Shown: positions 7,643 to 16,009 of the stretch, in pieces
How positions within the stretch are numbered: the stretch's first letter is position 1
Layout: every line of letters starts with the position of its first letter
Origin: Pseudothauera nasutitermitis
GTDB taxonomy: Bacteria; Pseudomonadota; Gammaproteobacteria; Burkholderiales; Rhodocyclaceae
Assembly (NCBI RefSeq): GCF_004801295.1
Contig: NZ_SSOC01000002.1
Span: 372,001-436,000, forward strand
Length of the DNA stretch: 64,000 nucleotides
Direction: 5' to 3'
Made by a program: the position numbers and the translations under genes
The notes under the pieces: generated by a model
Database searches by the model: none
What the model was told of the DNA's origin: nothing
What the model saw: the letters and a program-made list of their open reading frames with translations, nothing else

Positions 7643-8488
7643 TTATCCCCGTGCCGTGTGCAGCACGGGCCGGAAGGTCAGCAGCTCCGTTCCGTCGTCC
7701 GGCATCCGCTCGATGCCCAGGACGTAGCCGGGCAACGACTGCCGCGCCACCAGGGCACGCAGGTCGTAGGCGAAGTCGGAGAAGCGTGCCGCGCTTCCCG
7801 ACTTGCGGTGCAGGTGCTGGAAGTCGAACTGCCAGCCGTCCGGCTGCTTGCCGCCGTGCTTGCGCACCAGGCGGTACAGCCAGCGTTCGATGCCGCCCTT
7901 CAAGCGGAAATAGGCTGGGTCGATGGTCAGCACCAGGGCGGCATCGAGCACGCCGGCATAGAACCAGTCCGGCAGGATCAGTTCGATGCCCAGCGGCACG
8001 CCGCTGGCATCGGCCAGCTCCTTCCACTCGTTGATCCACGAGAAGCGATGCAATCGCCTTCCTGTGGTTTCGCGGATGGACGTGGCAACGGTGGTCGATT
8101 GCAGCCGGTCGAGCGCGGCTTTCAGCCGCAGGTAGTCGTTGAGGGACGTGCCGCGACCGATGAAGCGCAGGATCTCGTAGGGCGTGGCCCGTATCCAGCG
8201 CGACGGGCGGATGCCCGCGTCGCGTGCCTCCACGATCTGCGAGGCGGCCCAGATCAGCACGTCGGCATCCCATATCGTGGCGATGCCATGCTCGGCTGTG
8301 CCTTCCACGCGGATGGTGATGCCGCCGGCGCGGAAATCGATCGGCGCGATGCGACGCGACTTCGCCAGCGAGAAGAACGGAAAGGCCATCAAGTCCTGGC
8401 TGTCGCGGGGTGCCATGTCGCCCGGCAGCGCACGGAACAGGTCGAGCTGTTCGCGCTGCGGCAAGGCTTGCCCTGGTGGGCTGGACAT
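7643..8488 (-). CDS. repA: RepA-like replication initiator
   Basis: A 281-residue initiator of the plasmid RepA type carried by Tn4371-family elements. Recognisable features are the winged-helix region around TPYEILRFIGRGTSLNDYLRLKAALDRL and the block IDPAYFRLKGGIERWLYRLVRKH. The iterons at 7554-7618 directly follow the gene, which supports a role in autonomous replication of the excised circle. The ATG at 8488 is taken as the start; a GTG at 8500 is the alternative. Confidence 0.82.
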   Translation of the reverse strand: MSSPPGQALPQREQLDLFRALPGDMAPRDSQDLMAFPFFSLAKSRRIAPIDFRAGGITIRVEGTAEHGIATIWDADVLIWAASQIVEARDAGIRPSRWIRATPYEILRFIGRGTSLNDYLRLKAALDRLQSTTVATSIRETTGRRLHRFSWINEWKELADASGVPLGIELILPDWFYAGVLDAALVLTIDPAYFRLKGGIERWLYRLVRKHGGKQPDGWQFDFQHLHRKSGSAARFSDFAYDLRALVARQSLPGYVLGIERMPDDGTELLTFRPVLHTARG

Positions 8489-8514
8489 GGCAACGGCCAC
8501 CCACGCGCCAGCGA

Positions 8515-8799
8515 TCAGCGGCCATCACGGTAATCGCCCGCGTGGCGTTCGGCGTATTCCGGGTCGGAAGTCGCCTCGAAGCTGCGAGCATCGGCCCAGG
8601 CGTCGAGGTCACTCACGGCGTACATGACGCGGCGGCCGAACTTGCGGAACTTCGGGCCGCCGCCGATCACGCGCTGTTTCTCCAGCGTGCGCGGCGAAAG
8701 GCGCAGGTACTCGGCGGCTTCGTCGTTGGTCAGGTAGCGTTGGGGCTGCGCGTGCGCAGCGACAGCAGCGGCGGCAGGCCGCAAGGGAGCTGGTCGCAT
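8515..8799 (-). CDS. AlpA/MerR-type excisionase-like HTH protein
   Basis: A 94-residue DNA-binding protein with the helix-turn-helix of the AlpA/excisionase group (RYLTNDEAAEYLRLSPRTLEKQR, then GPKFRKFGRRVMYAVSDLDAW). Such proteins control integrase or excision. The start at 8799 is supported by a GGAGGT sequence seven bases before the ATG. Confidence 0.85.
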   Translation of the reverse strand: MRPAPLRPAAAAVAAHAQPQRYLTNDEAAEYLRLSPRTLEKQRVIGGGPKFRKFGRRVMYAVSDLDAWADARSFEATSDPEYAERHAGDYRDGR

Positions 8800-8910
8800 G
8801 GGGTGTACCTCCATCAAGCCCGGCCACACCACGCGGCCGGATAGAGGCACTTTCAAGAAAGCGAGGCTTCTTGCTAAGGGACGATCTGCGGGGGACGCAA
8901 AACGTCCCCC

Positions 8911-9681
8911 CTACTGCAACGGCAGCAGCGGAAGCTGTGCCAGGCGGCGATAGCCGCCGTGCATCAGCGCATTGCCACGGCGCACTAGCCGCCGCACGCG
9001 GGCACGCAAGGCGCTGTCCTTGTGCCAATCGGTCGCGACCGCATCCGCGCCGAACAACCCTTCGGCGACTTCGCGCAAGGACGCGCCCGCCAAGGTCGCA
9101 TCGAGCGCCTGCAAGGTGTGCAGTTCCAGCACCGCTGCCGGCGTGGGCCGGGAATGGGCCGCCGCCGCAGGCACGGCAACCGTGGCGGCGGCCAAGGCAT
9201 CCAGTTCGGCCGCGAGCGTGCGATAGCGCACGCAGGGCGTGGCGCAGGCGCGGGTGGCGTAGAGGTAGGCCATGCCGTCCTCCAGGCCCGGCCCGAGCGC
9301 GAGCCGCAGGCAGCAGCCGGGCCAATGCGATACCAGCACCAGGCGCTTGCCGTCGTGGATCAGGTGCTTGTGGCCAGGAACGCGCCAGAACTCGAAGGCA
9401 TGGGCTTCGGGTGGCGGGTCTGCATCTGGATAAAGCTGCACCACGGCATCGTGATCGGGGAACCAGGCTGGATGCGCGTCGCGGGCATCCAGGGCCGGGT
9501 CTTCCAGCAGGCGCAGGCCCCAAGCCTGCGCTGCGTCTGGCCGGCGACGTCGGCGCTGCCAGTCGCGGCGGTAGCCGGGATTTCGGCGCAGGTACTCCCA
9601 GGCCAGCGTGGGGCCGTCGAGGTGCAGGACGTAGAGATAAGCCGCTGTCGGATACCAGTGTTCGGCGCTTTGATCAGTCAT
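8911..9681 (-). CDS. DUF2285-domain regulator-like protein
   Basis: A 256-residue protein of the DUF2285 type. The N-terminal block (AEHWYPTAAYLYVLHLDGPTLAWEYLRRNPGYRRDW) matches the small DUF6499-like domain often fused to it. The C-terminal half (LREVAEGLFGADAVATDWHKDSALRARVRRLVRRG) has a helix-turn-helix look. Family members accompany mobile elements of this type and are presumed regulators. Confidence 0.8.
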   Translation of the reverse strand: MTDQSAEHWYPTAAYLYVLHLDGPTLAWEYLRRNPGYRRDWQRRRRRPDAAQAWGLRLLEDPALDARDAHPAWFPDHDAVVQLYPDADPPPEAHAFEFWRVPGHKHLIHDGKRLVLVSHWPGCCLRLALGPGLEDGMAYLYATRACATPCVRYRTLAAELDALAAATVAVPAAAAHSRPTPAAVLELHTLQALDATLAGASLREVAEGLFGADAVATDWHKDSALRARVRRLVRRGNALMHGGYRRLAQLPLLPLQ

Positions 9682-10026
9682 GGCGAAACCTCCCTGTTGC
9701 TTGGGATGCGTCGCCACGGGTTTCGCCGTGCGGGAGCCATCAAATCGCCATCATGTCGTCATCAAGCACGGATAATCTGTAACTATCGGCGTCAAGACCA
9801 TTTGGCTCCGGCGCAATGCGTAAATCGTCTGAATGCGACGGCTACGCGGTCAGGAAAATGGCGCGTAGCACCGGATACCGTGCCGCAGCCTGCGTCAAGG
9901 ATCAGGACTATTTGCAGCAGGGTCGCACCGCTTCGGTGCAAGAATGCGGAACAAGACTTATCCGGTCTTGACCAAGACTGAAATAGTCACGGTGCGCCCC
10001 GGCTGGCCGGGCTGCGCTGGCTTTCA
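9682..10026. other. Intergenic region without a gene
   Basis: The 345 bases between the DUF2285 and DUF2958 genes hold no convincing frame. A short hairpin (gcaccgcttcggtgc, near 9925-9940) is the only structure seen. The promoter of the DUF2285 gene should lie at the left side. Confidence 0.4.
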
Positions 10027-10377
10027 TCAGTCCGTGATTGAACCGTTCTCCTGCGCCAGCCGGACATACTCCGACAGCGGGCGCACCGCCTGGAAATACC
10101 GATCCCGCCGCACTGGCAGCTTGCGCGGCCCGACGATGCCAGCCAGGTCGGAGAGCTTGATCGTCCCCAACGCAGGCATCCCGATGCCGAGGTCGATCAG
10201 GCCATAGGCCGTGTCGCCATCGGCAGGATTGAGCGACACCAGCAGCCAGGTCGCATGCGCGTCCGGGGTGAACAAACGCACCACGGGCAGCGGGTCGAGC
10301 CGCTGACCAGCGGCGAGCGCCGCGCCGTGGGCCAGCAGCCGGGCGCGTTCATCAGCGGTGACAAGCGGCAAGGTCAT
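10027..10377 (-). CDS. DUF2958-domain protein
   Basis: A 116-residue protein of the DUF2958 family, carried by many ICEs, with unknown function. Typical blocks are LVTADERARLLAHG, DPLPVVRLFTPDAHATWLLVSLNPADGDTAYGL and LGIGMPALGTIKLSDL. The start at 10377 was chosen to match this family N-terminus; the longer frame upstream runs through hairpin-rich DNA. Confidence 0.82.
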   Translation of the reverse strand: MTLPLVTADERARLLAHGAALAAGQRLDPLPVVRLFTPDAHATWLLVSLNPADGDTAYGLIDLGIGMPALGTIKLSDLAGIVGPRKLPVRRDRYFQAVRPLSEYVRLAQENGSITD

Positions 10378-10446
10378 GGGCTGCCTCCCCACGAAACCGA
10401 AGATGCGCGGATACGCTTTTGTGCCGAAGCGCAGAACCGCCGAACC

Positions 10447-10587
10447 GCATCCGTGCATTCGTGTGGAAGCACGGATGCACAAGTCATCGCATCCGTAGAA
10501 GAACGGAAGCGCAGAAGTGGAATTGTAGGAAGCCGGAAAGACACGGATGCGATTCCCCGGTTCTGTCGGAATCCGCAGATGCGGATT
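10447..10587. promoter_or_regulatory. Hairpin cluster upstream of the Thoeris-like operon
   Basis: Two exact inverted repeats: gcatccgtgc (10447-10456) with gcacggatgc (10469-10478), and aatccgca (10570-10577) with tgcggatt (10580-10587). Further cggatgc/gcatccg copies occur near 10489 and 10549. They lie 70-210 bases upstream of the XRE gene and could be binding sites for it. Confidence 0.4.
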
Positions 10588-10657
10588 TCCGTAAAAGCAC
10601 GAAAGCGGGCCAGTCAGCCATGAATGAACACTATAGATTGTAGCCCTATAGGGCGCA

Positions 10658-10987
10658 ATGGGCTGTCATCTTGGTTTTTACGAGGAAACCAGGTTGGTGG
10701 CAGCGAAACACTCATTAGCAGCGGCAATACGGACAGTCAGGAAGGCGCGAGGCTTGAGCCAGGAAGCGTTCTCCGACGTGTCCAGCCGCACCTATATGAG
10801 TACGCTGGAGCGCGACTTGAAAAGCCCGACCCTGCACAAACTGACCGAGCTGTGCAAGGTCATGGAAGTGCATCCGTTGACGTTGCTGACGCTGGCCTAC
10901 GCCGGCGACGATACGCACAAGGCCGACGAGTTGCTGGCTCAGGTGCGCCAGGAACTTGATGCGGTACTGAACCCTGATAGAGATTGA
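10658..10987 (+). CDS. XRE-family transcriptional regulator heading the Thoeris-like operon
   Basis: A 109-residue product with a Cro/CI-type helix-turn-helix at about residues 20-78 (AIRTVRKARGLSQEAFSDVS, YMSTLERDLKSPTLHKLTELCKVMEV). It is followed eight bases later by the TIR gene on the same strand, so it probably controls that operon. The start is uncertain: a GTG or TTG near 10691-10694 after a GAGGAAA sequence is also possible. Divergent placement against the minus-strand backbone marks it as cargo. Confidence 0.85.
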   Translation: MGCHLGFYEETRLVAAKHSLAAAIRTVRKARGLSQEAFSDVSSRTYMSTLERDLKSPTLHKLTELCKVMEVHPLTLLTLAYAGDDTHKADELLAQVRQELDAVLNPDRD

Positions 10988-10995
10988 GGAGAGAC

Positions 10996-11559
10996 ATGGC
11001 ATATCGAAATGGAAACTACACCGCCTTTTACGTTGCAGAGCCATTCCATACCAGCTCGCTAGGTGCCAATGCGACGAAGGATTTTCAGTATTACAACACC
11101 CTGCGGATGTGGAAAGGTGCTGATGCGACGTTCCCCTTCGTCGATTCGCATGACAAAACTTACAGTGTCCGCGATGGTAGCGATTGGGAATATACCCTGA
11201 AGCCCAGGCTCAGGGAGCGCCTTCGGAACTCAAAGAACATCATCTTCATTTTGAGTTCGATCACGTCGAATTCCCGTGCCCTTCGAGAAGAAATCGACTA
11301 CGGGATCAACGATCAGGGATTGCCCGTCATCGTCATCTATCCCGAACACACCACCAAGGAAAGCCTACTTGTCGGTGGATCATTGAAGCAGGCGGTCAAG
11401 AATCTTTGGGGAAATCTTCCTGTGTTCCGGGATTCGATGAGCAAAGTGCCCACACTTCACGTACCGATGAATAAAGACCTCATAAAACAGGCGTTGCAGA
11501 ACAGTGAGTTCATGGTGGGGAGTAAAGGAAATCCGAATTTTTACTGGTACACGCCGTAA
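10996..11559 (+). CDS. thsB: TIR-like domain protein, ThsB of a probable type II Thoeris system
   Basis: A 187-residue protein of the ThsB/DUF1863 TIR-like family. The core shows FYVAEPFH, then KLRERLRNSKNIIFILS-type beta/alpha blocks (residues about 70-90), and SRALREEIDYGI, where the glutamate pair holds the expected catalytic Glu of TIR NADases. In Thoeris, ThsB senses phage infection and makes a nucleotide signal from NAD+. The start follows a GAGGAGA ribosome site by a few bases. The gene is clearly lower in GC than the backbone. Its partner is the macro-like gene 33 bases downstream. Confidence 0.8.
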   Translation: MAYRNGNYTAFYVAEPFHTSSLGANATKDFQYYNTLRMWKGADATFPFVDSHDKTYSVRDGSDWEYTLKPRLRERLRNSKNIIFILSSITSNSRALREEIDYGINDQGLPVIVIYPEHTTKESLLVGGSLKQAVKNLWGNLPVFRDSMSKVPTLHVPMNKDLIKQALQNSEFMVGSKGNPNFYWYTP

Positions 11560-11592
11560 GTAGCCAATCTTTAAGGCGAGTGGAAGAACCTT

Positions 11593-12429
11593 ATGGCGAA
11601 AGTCAGTTTTGTTGACAAGCGGGTTGTTAGAAAATTCCTTGAGACCACCTCCGTCGTCAGTGGCGCACTGTCATTTGCGGTTATTTTCTATGACATTCCT
11701 GCCGAGTGGAAGCTGAACGTCGGCTTGGCTTTCTTGGCACTTCTGGCGCTCATCTACCTATTTATATGGCTCTGGTCAAACAACCTGAACAGCATCGACA
11801 TCAGTGTTGAGGGCAGCGATGTTTCGATCAAGACCGGGGACATTTTTCAGCAACCAGGATTGAAGGCAATTGCCTTCAATGAGTATTTCGACACGCAGGT
11901 GGACAACAAGATTATTGGTGAGACCTCCCTGAATGGCGTTTTCATTCAGAAGCATCTTGGTGTCCCTATCTCCGAGCTGGATCGCCACATTGACGAATAC
12001 GCATTTGACGGCAGTGAAGTTCTGGATGAGAACGAGGCCAGAAAACAGGGTAAGAAGAAAAGATATCAGATAGGCACGATCTGCCTGTATAAAGACTACC
12101 TCCTGACCGCATTCTCCAAGTTCGACGATAACAACAAAGCTTTGTTGACGATGCCGGAGTACCTTGAGTTTCTCATCAATTTTTGGGACAAGGTAAACAA
12201 CGTATATGCGCAGCAAAGCGTATCGGCCACGATCTTCGGCTCAGGTATCACGCGAATCAAAGGACACAAGAATATTTCCGACGAGGATCTCCTGAAGATC
12301 ATGCTGTGGACGTTCAGGATCAGCGAGATGCGATTCAAGTATCCCGCGAAGCTGACCATCGTGATCCACAAAGACAAGATCGACCAGATCAATCTTCTCG
12401 ACATCAAATCCGCCAGGAACGGTGTGTAG
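11593..12429 (+). CDS. thsA: Two-TM plus macro-like domain protein, ThsA of a probable type II Thoeris system
   Basis: A 278-residue protein. Two N-terminal hydrophobic segments (about residues 13-31 and 42-61, ending in LIYLFIWLWSNN) are followed by a soluble domain whose start (VSIKTGDIFQQPGLKAIAFNEYFDT) has the look of the ThsA macro domain (DUF6430 type). In described type II Thoeris systems such a protein binds the TIR-made signal through the macro domain and acts at the membrane. Order, spacing and low GC match the upstream TIR gene. The domain call is by eye. Confidence 0.75.
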   Translation: MAKVSFVDKRVVRKFLETTSVVSGALSFAVIFYDIPAEWKLNVGLAFLALLALIYLFIWLWSNNLNSIDISVEGSDVSIKTGDIFQQPGLKAIAFNEYFDTQVDNKIIGETSLNGVFIQKHLGVPISELDRHIDEYAFDGSEVLDENEARKQGKKKRYQIGTICLYKDYLLTAFSKFDDNNKALLTMPEYLEFLINFWDKVNNVYAQQSVSATIFGSGITRIKGHKNISDEDLLKIMLWTFRISEMRFKYPAKLTIVIHKDKIDQINLLDIKSARNGV

Positions 12430-12487
12430 TTCCGCCCTCATAGCCGCTCGGGGCGAGCCTACTTCCCGTAGGTGCCACGATCAGCAG

Positions 12488-12521
12488 CACCGCGCCCCGC
12501 CGCAATGGGCGGGGCGCGGTG
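12488..12521. terminator. Strong hairpin between thsA and DUF736 gene
   Basis: A perfect 14-bp stem (12488-12501 with 12508-12521) and a six-base loop separate two convergent genes. There is no clear U-run on either side, so it may act as a hairpin block rather than a classical intrinsic terminator. Confidence 0.55.
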
Positions 12522-12529
12522 GGTGGCCA

Positions 12530-12844
12530 TCAGGTCGCCTTGGGCTTGCTGCGCGACCAGATCAGGTCGTGCGTGCCGTTCTCGCCTTCGATCAGGCGGG
12601 CATAGACCGTCGCCGGGAATGAAGGATCGTCGATGGCCACCGACAGGTAATCCCGCCCGGCCTCGCTGGTTTTCTTCCACGCCGCGCCGAAGTCGTGGCC
12701 GGCCGCCTGAAGGCGGAAGTCCGGGGCGCTTTCGTTCTCGCCCTTGTCGTTGGGAACCAGCTTGGCCTTGACGTTGAGGGTCAGGGTGCGGAGCTGGCCG
12801 GTGAAGCCGTCTTTTTCTGCGGTGAAGGTGCCGATGTTAGCCAT
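12530..12844 (-). CDS. DUF736-family ICE protein
   Basis: A 104-residue protein beginning [20 protein letters not shown], the standard opening of the DUF736 family found in conjugative elements. No function is established. A good ribosome site (GGAGAAA) precedes the ATG. It stands alone between long non-coding stretches. Confidence 0.88.
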   Translation of the reverse strand: MANIGTFTAEKDGFTGQLRTLTLNVKAKLVPNDKGENESAPDFRLQAAGHDFGAAWKKTSEAGRDYLSVAIDDPSFPATVYARLIEGENGTHDLIWSRSKPKAT

Positions 12845-13612
12845 GATGATTTCTCCTTTCGGGTTGAACAAGGTCGCGCCAGTGCGTCCTTGTTGTGATC
12901 CGTCCGGCGGGGGATGGGCTGGCCGCACCGCGCAGCGGTCGCAACACCGTGGAGAACCTGGAAGCGAAAAGAATTTGTCCCGCGAGGAATGCGTGCAGCG
13001 CAGGGGAAATTGTTTTCGCTGGAAGGTTGCGGCCATGAAGCCCAGCCACCGCCAGGATTCACAACAACACAAGGACGTACTGGCTGCCCGCTCCCGAATG
13101 GAGACATGGCCGACTCGGCATCCCCGCGCGACGGCTTCACCGGCCTGTACCCTGACACGGGCAAGGACAACACCCGGCGACAAGGGCGCAAGCGCCACTG
13201 ACGTAGCAGGCGGCCTCTTGCATGAGGCGTAGTTTGGAAGCTCCATTGCAGGGCCGGGCGGCGTGTCGGTGAACCGTCCTTCGTGACGTACAGGCGTCGA
13301 ACTGCCAGCGTCGAGGACGGCACGCATTCGTGCAACCTGTCGCAGCAAGCCGGGGCGTAGCCCCACAAGCCCTGCCCATTGCAGCGGGGCGCGTTCTGAA
13401 TGTCGTCGGTGCTGTGCGCCGACGCACTTATGGGCTTCGAGAGGTTTTCCGCGCACAAGGCCACTTGTGCGCCGCCCCTTCGCCGCCTGTCCGAAGGCGG
13501 CGAAGGGGCGTTCTGGCTTTTGGCCTTGAACACCGGGCGCGGCCACTGCCGCGCCCGGATTTGCTTTTCACCGCGCTCAGGGCGGAACGACCTGGGCGCG
13601 GTGCTGATCGGG
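12845..13612. other. Non-coding region, 768 bases
   Basis: No frame here shows convincing protein character; the overlapping open frames are high-GC artefacts. The one clear structure is the long hairpin at 13473-13510. The region may hold promoters for the DUF736 gene or an RNA. Confidence 0.4.
13473..13510. repeat. Perfect 16-bp inverted repeat (hairpin)
   Basis: Arms at 13473-13488 and 13495-13510 pair exactly around the loop gtccga. It lies about 100 bases past the end of the minus-strand 69-residue gene. No T-run follows, so it is not a typical intrinsic terminator. Confidence 0.6.
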
Positions 13613-13822
13613 TTATTCCTTCGTCTCGACAATCCACCACGCGGCACGCGGCAAGGCGTGGCCTGTGATGGGGTGAATGTCGGTCAGGTCGGCGCGGGCC
13701 GTCCAGCCGCGAGGCGGACGATAGCCGCGCACGTCGCCATCGCCGTGCCAGCGGCGGGCACGCACGGTGCCGGGGGCATAGACTGCTGCCATGCGGGGGC
13801 TGCTTGCGGAGTTGCGGTTCAT
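13613..13822 (-). CDS. Small conserved ICE hypothetical protein, 69 aa
   Basis: A basic 69-residue protein with the block GDVRGYRPPRGWTARADLTDIHP. A clear ribosome site (GAGGAAG) precedes the ATG at 13822. It lies between parB and the non-coding region on the backbone strand. I do not recognise a function. Confidence 0.6.
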   Translation of the reverse strand: MNRNSASSPRMAAVYAPGTVRARRWHGDGDVRGYRPPRGWTARADLTDIHPITGHALPRAAWWIVETKE

Positions 13823-13841
13823 GGTGGCTTCCTCAACGTGA

Positions 13842-13866
13842 AGCGCCCCGATCGAACCGGGGCGCT
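13842..13866 (-). terminator. Hairpin after parB
   Basis: agcgccccg (13842-13850) pairs with cggggcgct (13858-13866), 14 bases past the parB stop. The following T content is weak. Confidence 0.4.
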
Positions 13867-13879
13867 CATCGGAGCAGGG

Positions 13880-15928
13880 TCACGCGGCCAATGCCTCGGC
13901 CGGCTCATCGGTCACGGCGACGGTGTCCGTGGTATCGGCTCGTGTATCCGTCGTCACGTCCTGGGGGGCTTCGGCGCGGAAGATGGCAGGCATCCAGCCG
14001 GTGCCATCGGCCAGCCGCTCGGCTTCGCTGGCAATGTCGGCCTTCTTCAACTTCGCCAGCCGGGAAACCTGCTCGGGCGCGTACTCGCCCACGGCTTGCA
14101 GGATTGCGACCTTGGGAACGTGCTTGAAGTAGCCTTCTGCGCTCGGCTGCCACCATGCGGCCATGTCGAGGCCCACGGCCTGCGCCAGTTCCTCGCCGGG
14201 CTGGTGCGGCATGGCGCGATGCGTCACCACGTCCACCGTGGAAGCCACGCACACGGCCAGAATCCGCGCCAGTTCGTCTTGCGACTTCGCCAGCAGCGCG
14301 GCGAACAGTTCGGCGCTGTCCTGCGGCAAGCCTTCACCGGCTACCTGTTGCAGTTCGCGCAGCGCCACGGCGGCGGGCGATTCCGGCCAGTCCGGGGCCA
14401 TGCCTTCCAGCCGGTCTTGCACTTTCAGGCTCACGCCCAGCGGCAAGTCGTGGCCGTAGTAGCTGTCCTGCAAGACCTTCTGCACCATGCCATGCACCAG
14501 CGCGGCCAGTGCAACTTGCGGATGCCGGGCGACTTCGATTTGCAGCGCCGCCGTGCGGTGGGCGCTCAACCGCTGCGCCAGCCGGTCGGACATGGCGGCG
14601 GTCTTGGGCTGCCCGTCGCCGTCTGCGTCCTCGCCTTCGTCGTCGTTCCCAGCATCCTCGCCGCTGAAACCCTGCCGCAGCCGTTCCAGCGTGCGCAGCG
14701 CCTTGGCCTCGGCCTCGCGCAGCAGCCCGCGATGAATCACGGCCTGCCCGTTGCGGTCGATGGTGACGATGGCACCGGCTGCGGCCTTCACGGTCGGGCT
14801 GTAATCCTGCAAGCCATCTTCCAGCGCCTGCAACTGCTCGCCCACGGCTTCGCCTTCTTCCTGCAAGGCGTCGGCCTTTTCCTCGTCCTCGGCGTCCAGC
14901 GCATCATCCACGGCTGCGGCCAGTTCCTGCATCTTGGCTTGTAGCTTCTCGATGCGCTGCACTTCGCGCTTGGTGGGTTCGCGCCGCTCCCTCGGTGCAC
15001 GCTGGAAGGCGTGCAGGTCGGTATGGGTCACGCCCGGCGTGGCATCCACCCATGCCCAACCCTCAGCGCGAACATTGGCGGCAATGCCTGCCAGCCGGTT
15101 TTGCGCCAGCCGTTCCAGCAGCGCGGCATCGGTCAGATACACGCCCGCGTCACCTTCCGCGAACAGGTCACGGCGCACGCCACCGCCTGCGGCCTCGTAG
15201 GTGTCCAGCCCGACGAAACGCACCAGCGGATGCCGGTAGGCGTCGATTTCCCGCTCGGTGAGACGGTCGCGCAGCGCGGACGGCTGGCGCTGCCACGTCG
15301 GCGCATCGTAGAAGGCGGCTTCCTGCGCGGCGTGGTCGTCGGTGATGGCAAGGGCCATCAACTGGTCAAGGCTCACGGCATCGGCCCGATAGTCGGCCAT
15401 CAGGCGCGGCGAGACATTGGCGAGTTTCAGGCGGCGTTGCACCACCAGTGGCGTGACGGAAAAATCCGCTGCAATGTCCTCGATGGGGCGGCCTTCGGCC
15501 ACCAGCGCGGCGAAGGCTTCAAACTGGTCTGCGGGGTGCATCGCTTCGCGCTGCACGTTCTCGGTGAGGCTGGCGGTGCGCGCCGTGCCATCGGCCACCA
15601 GCAGGCAAGGCACCTCCCATTCCTTGCTGATGCGGTGCTTCTTCGCCAGCAGCTTCAATGCGGCCAGCCTGCGGCCACCGGCCACGACTTCGTAATGCTC
15701 GCTATCGGCGGCGGCAATCACGATCAGGTTTTGCAGCAGGCCCACGCGCTGGATGCTCGCGGCCAGTTCGGGGATGGACATGCGCGGGGTCTTGCGCACG
15801 TTGCGGCCCGTGGGGCGCAGCACCAGCCGCGACAGCGGAACCAGAATCAGGTTCTTGGTCGGGTCGGCGACTTCCAGCATGGCGGCGGCATGGACGGCGC
15901 GGGCTTCGGTTTGGGTAACGGCGTTCAT
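13880..15928 (-). CDS. parB: Large ParB/RepB/Spo0J-family protein
   Basis: A 682-residue member of the ParB/Sulfiredoxin-like nuclease fold family. The N-terminal domain carries GRNVRKT, SIPELAASIQRVGLLQNLIV and the VVAGGRRLAALKLL motif (about residues 80-95), with TENVQREAMHPADQFEAF after it, followed by a KorB-like HTH (IEDIAADFSVTPLVVQRRLKLA). The long C-terminal part, with an acidic coiled stretch around residues 320-360, is typical of the ICE form. It is twice the size of chromosomal ParB. The start follows AGGAGC. Confidence 0.88.
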   Translation of the reverse strand: MNAVTQTEARAVHAAAMLEVADPTKNLILVPLSRLVLRPTGRNVRKTPRMSIPELAASIQRVGLLQNLIVIAAADSEHYEVVAGGRRLAALKLLAKKHRISKEWEVPCLLVADGTARTASLTENVQREAMHPADQFEAFAALVAEGRPIEDIAADFSVTPLVVQRRLKLANVSPRLMADYRADAVSLDQLMALAITDDHAAQEAAFYDAPTWQRQPSALRDRLTEREIDAYRHPLVRFVGLDTYEAAGGGVRRDLFAEGDAGVYLTDAALLERLAQNRLAGIAANVRAEGWAWVDATPGVTHTDLHAFQRAPRERREPTKREVQRIEKLQAKMQELAAAVDDALDAEDEEKADALQEEGEAVGEQLQALEDGLQDYSPTVKAAAGAIVTIDRNGQAVIHRGLLREAEAKALRTLERLRQGFSGEDAGNDDEGEDADGDGQPKTAAMSDRLAQRLSAHRTAALQIEVARHPQVALAALVHGMVQKVLQDSYYGHDLPLGVSLKVQDRLEGMAPDWPESPAAVALRELQQVAGEGLPQDSAELFAALLAKSQDELARILAVCVASTVDVVTHRAMPHQPGEELAQAVGLDMAAWWQPSAEGYFKHVPKVAILQAVGEYAPEQVSRLAKLKKADIASEAERLADGTGWMPAIFRAEAPQDVTTDTRADTTDTVAVTDEPAEALAA

Positions 15929-16009
15929 GGTGATAGCTCCTATCGGTTCAGGGGATGCAGCAGCGAGAGAAGCGGCAAGGGCTGCTGCCTGCCCCTGCCG
16001 CGTGGTGAG

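Noticed and set aside
12781-13647. A 288-codon minus-strand frame in the gap after DUF736
   Set aside because: No ribosome site, no recognisable block, and composition like other shadow frames.
13400-14944. A 514-codon plus-strand frame
   Set aside because: Mostly antisense to parB with shadow-like composition (His, Gly and Gln runs).
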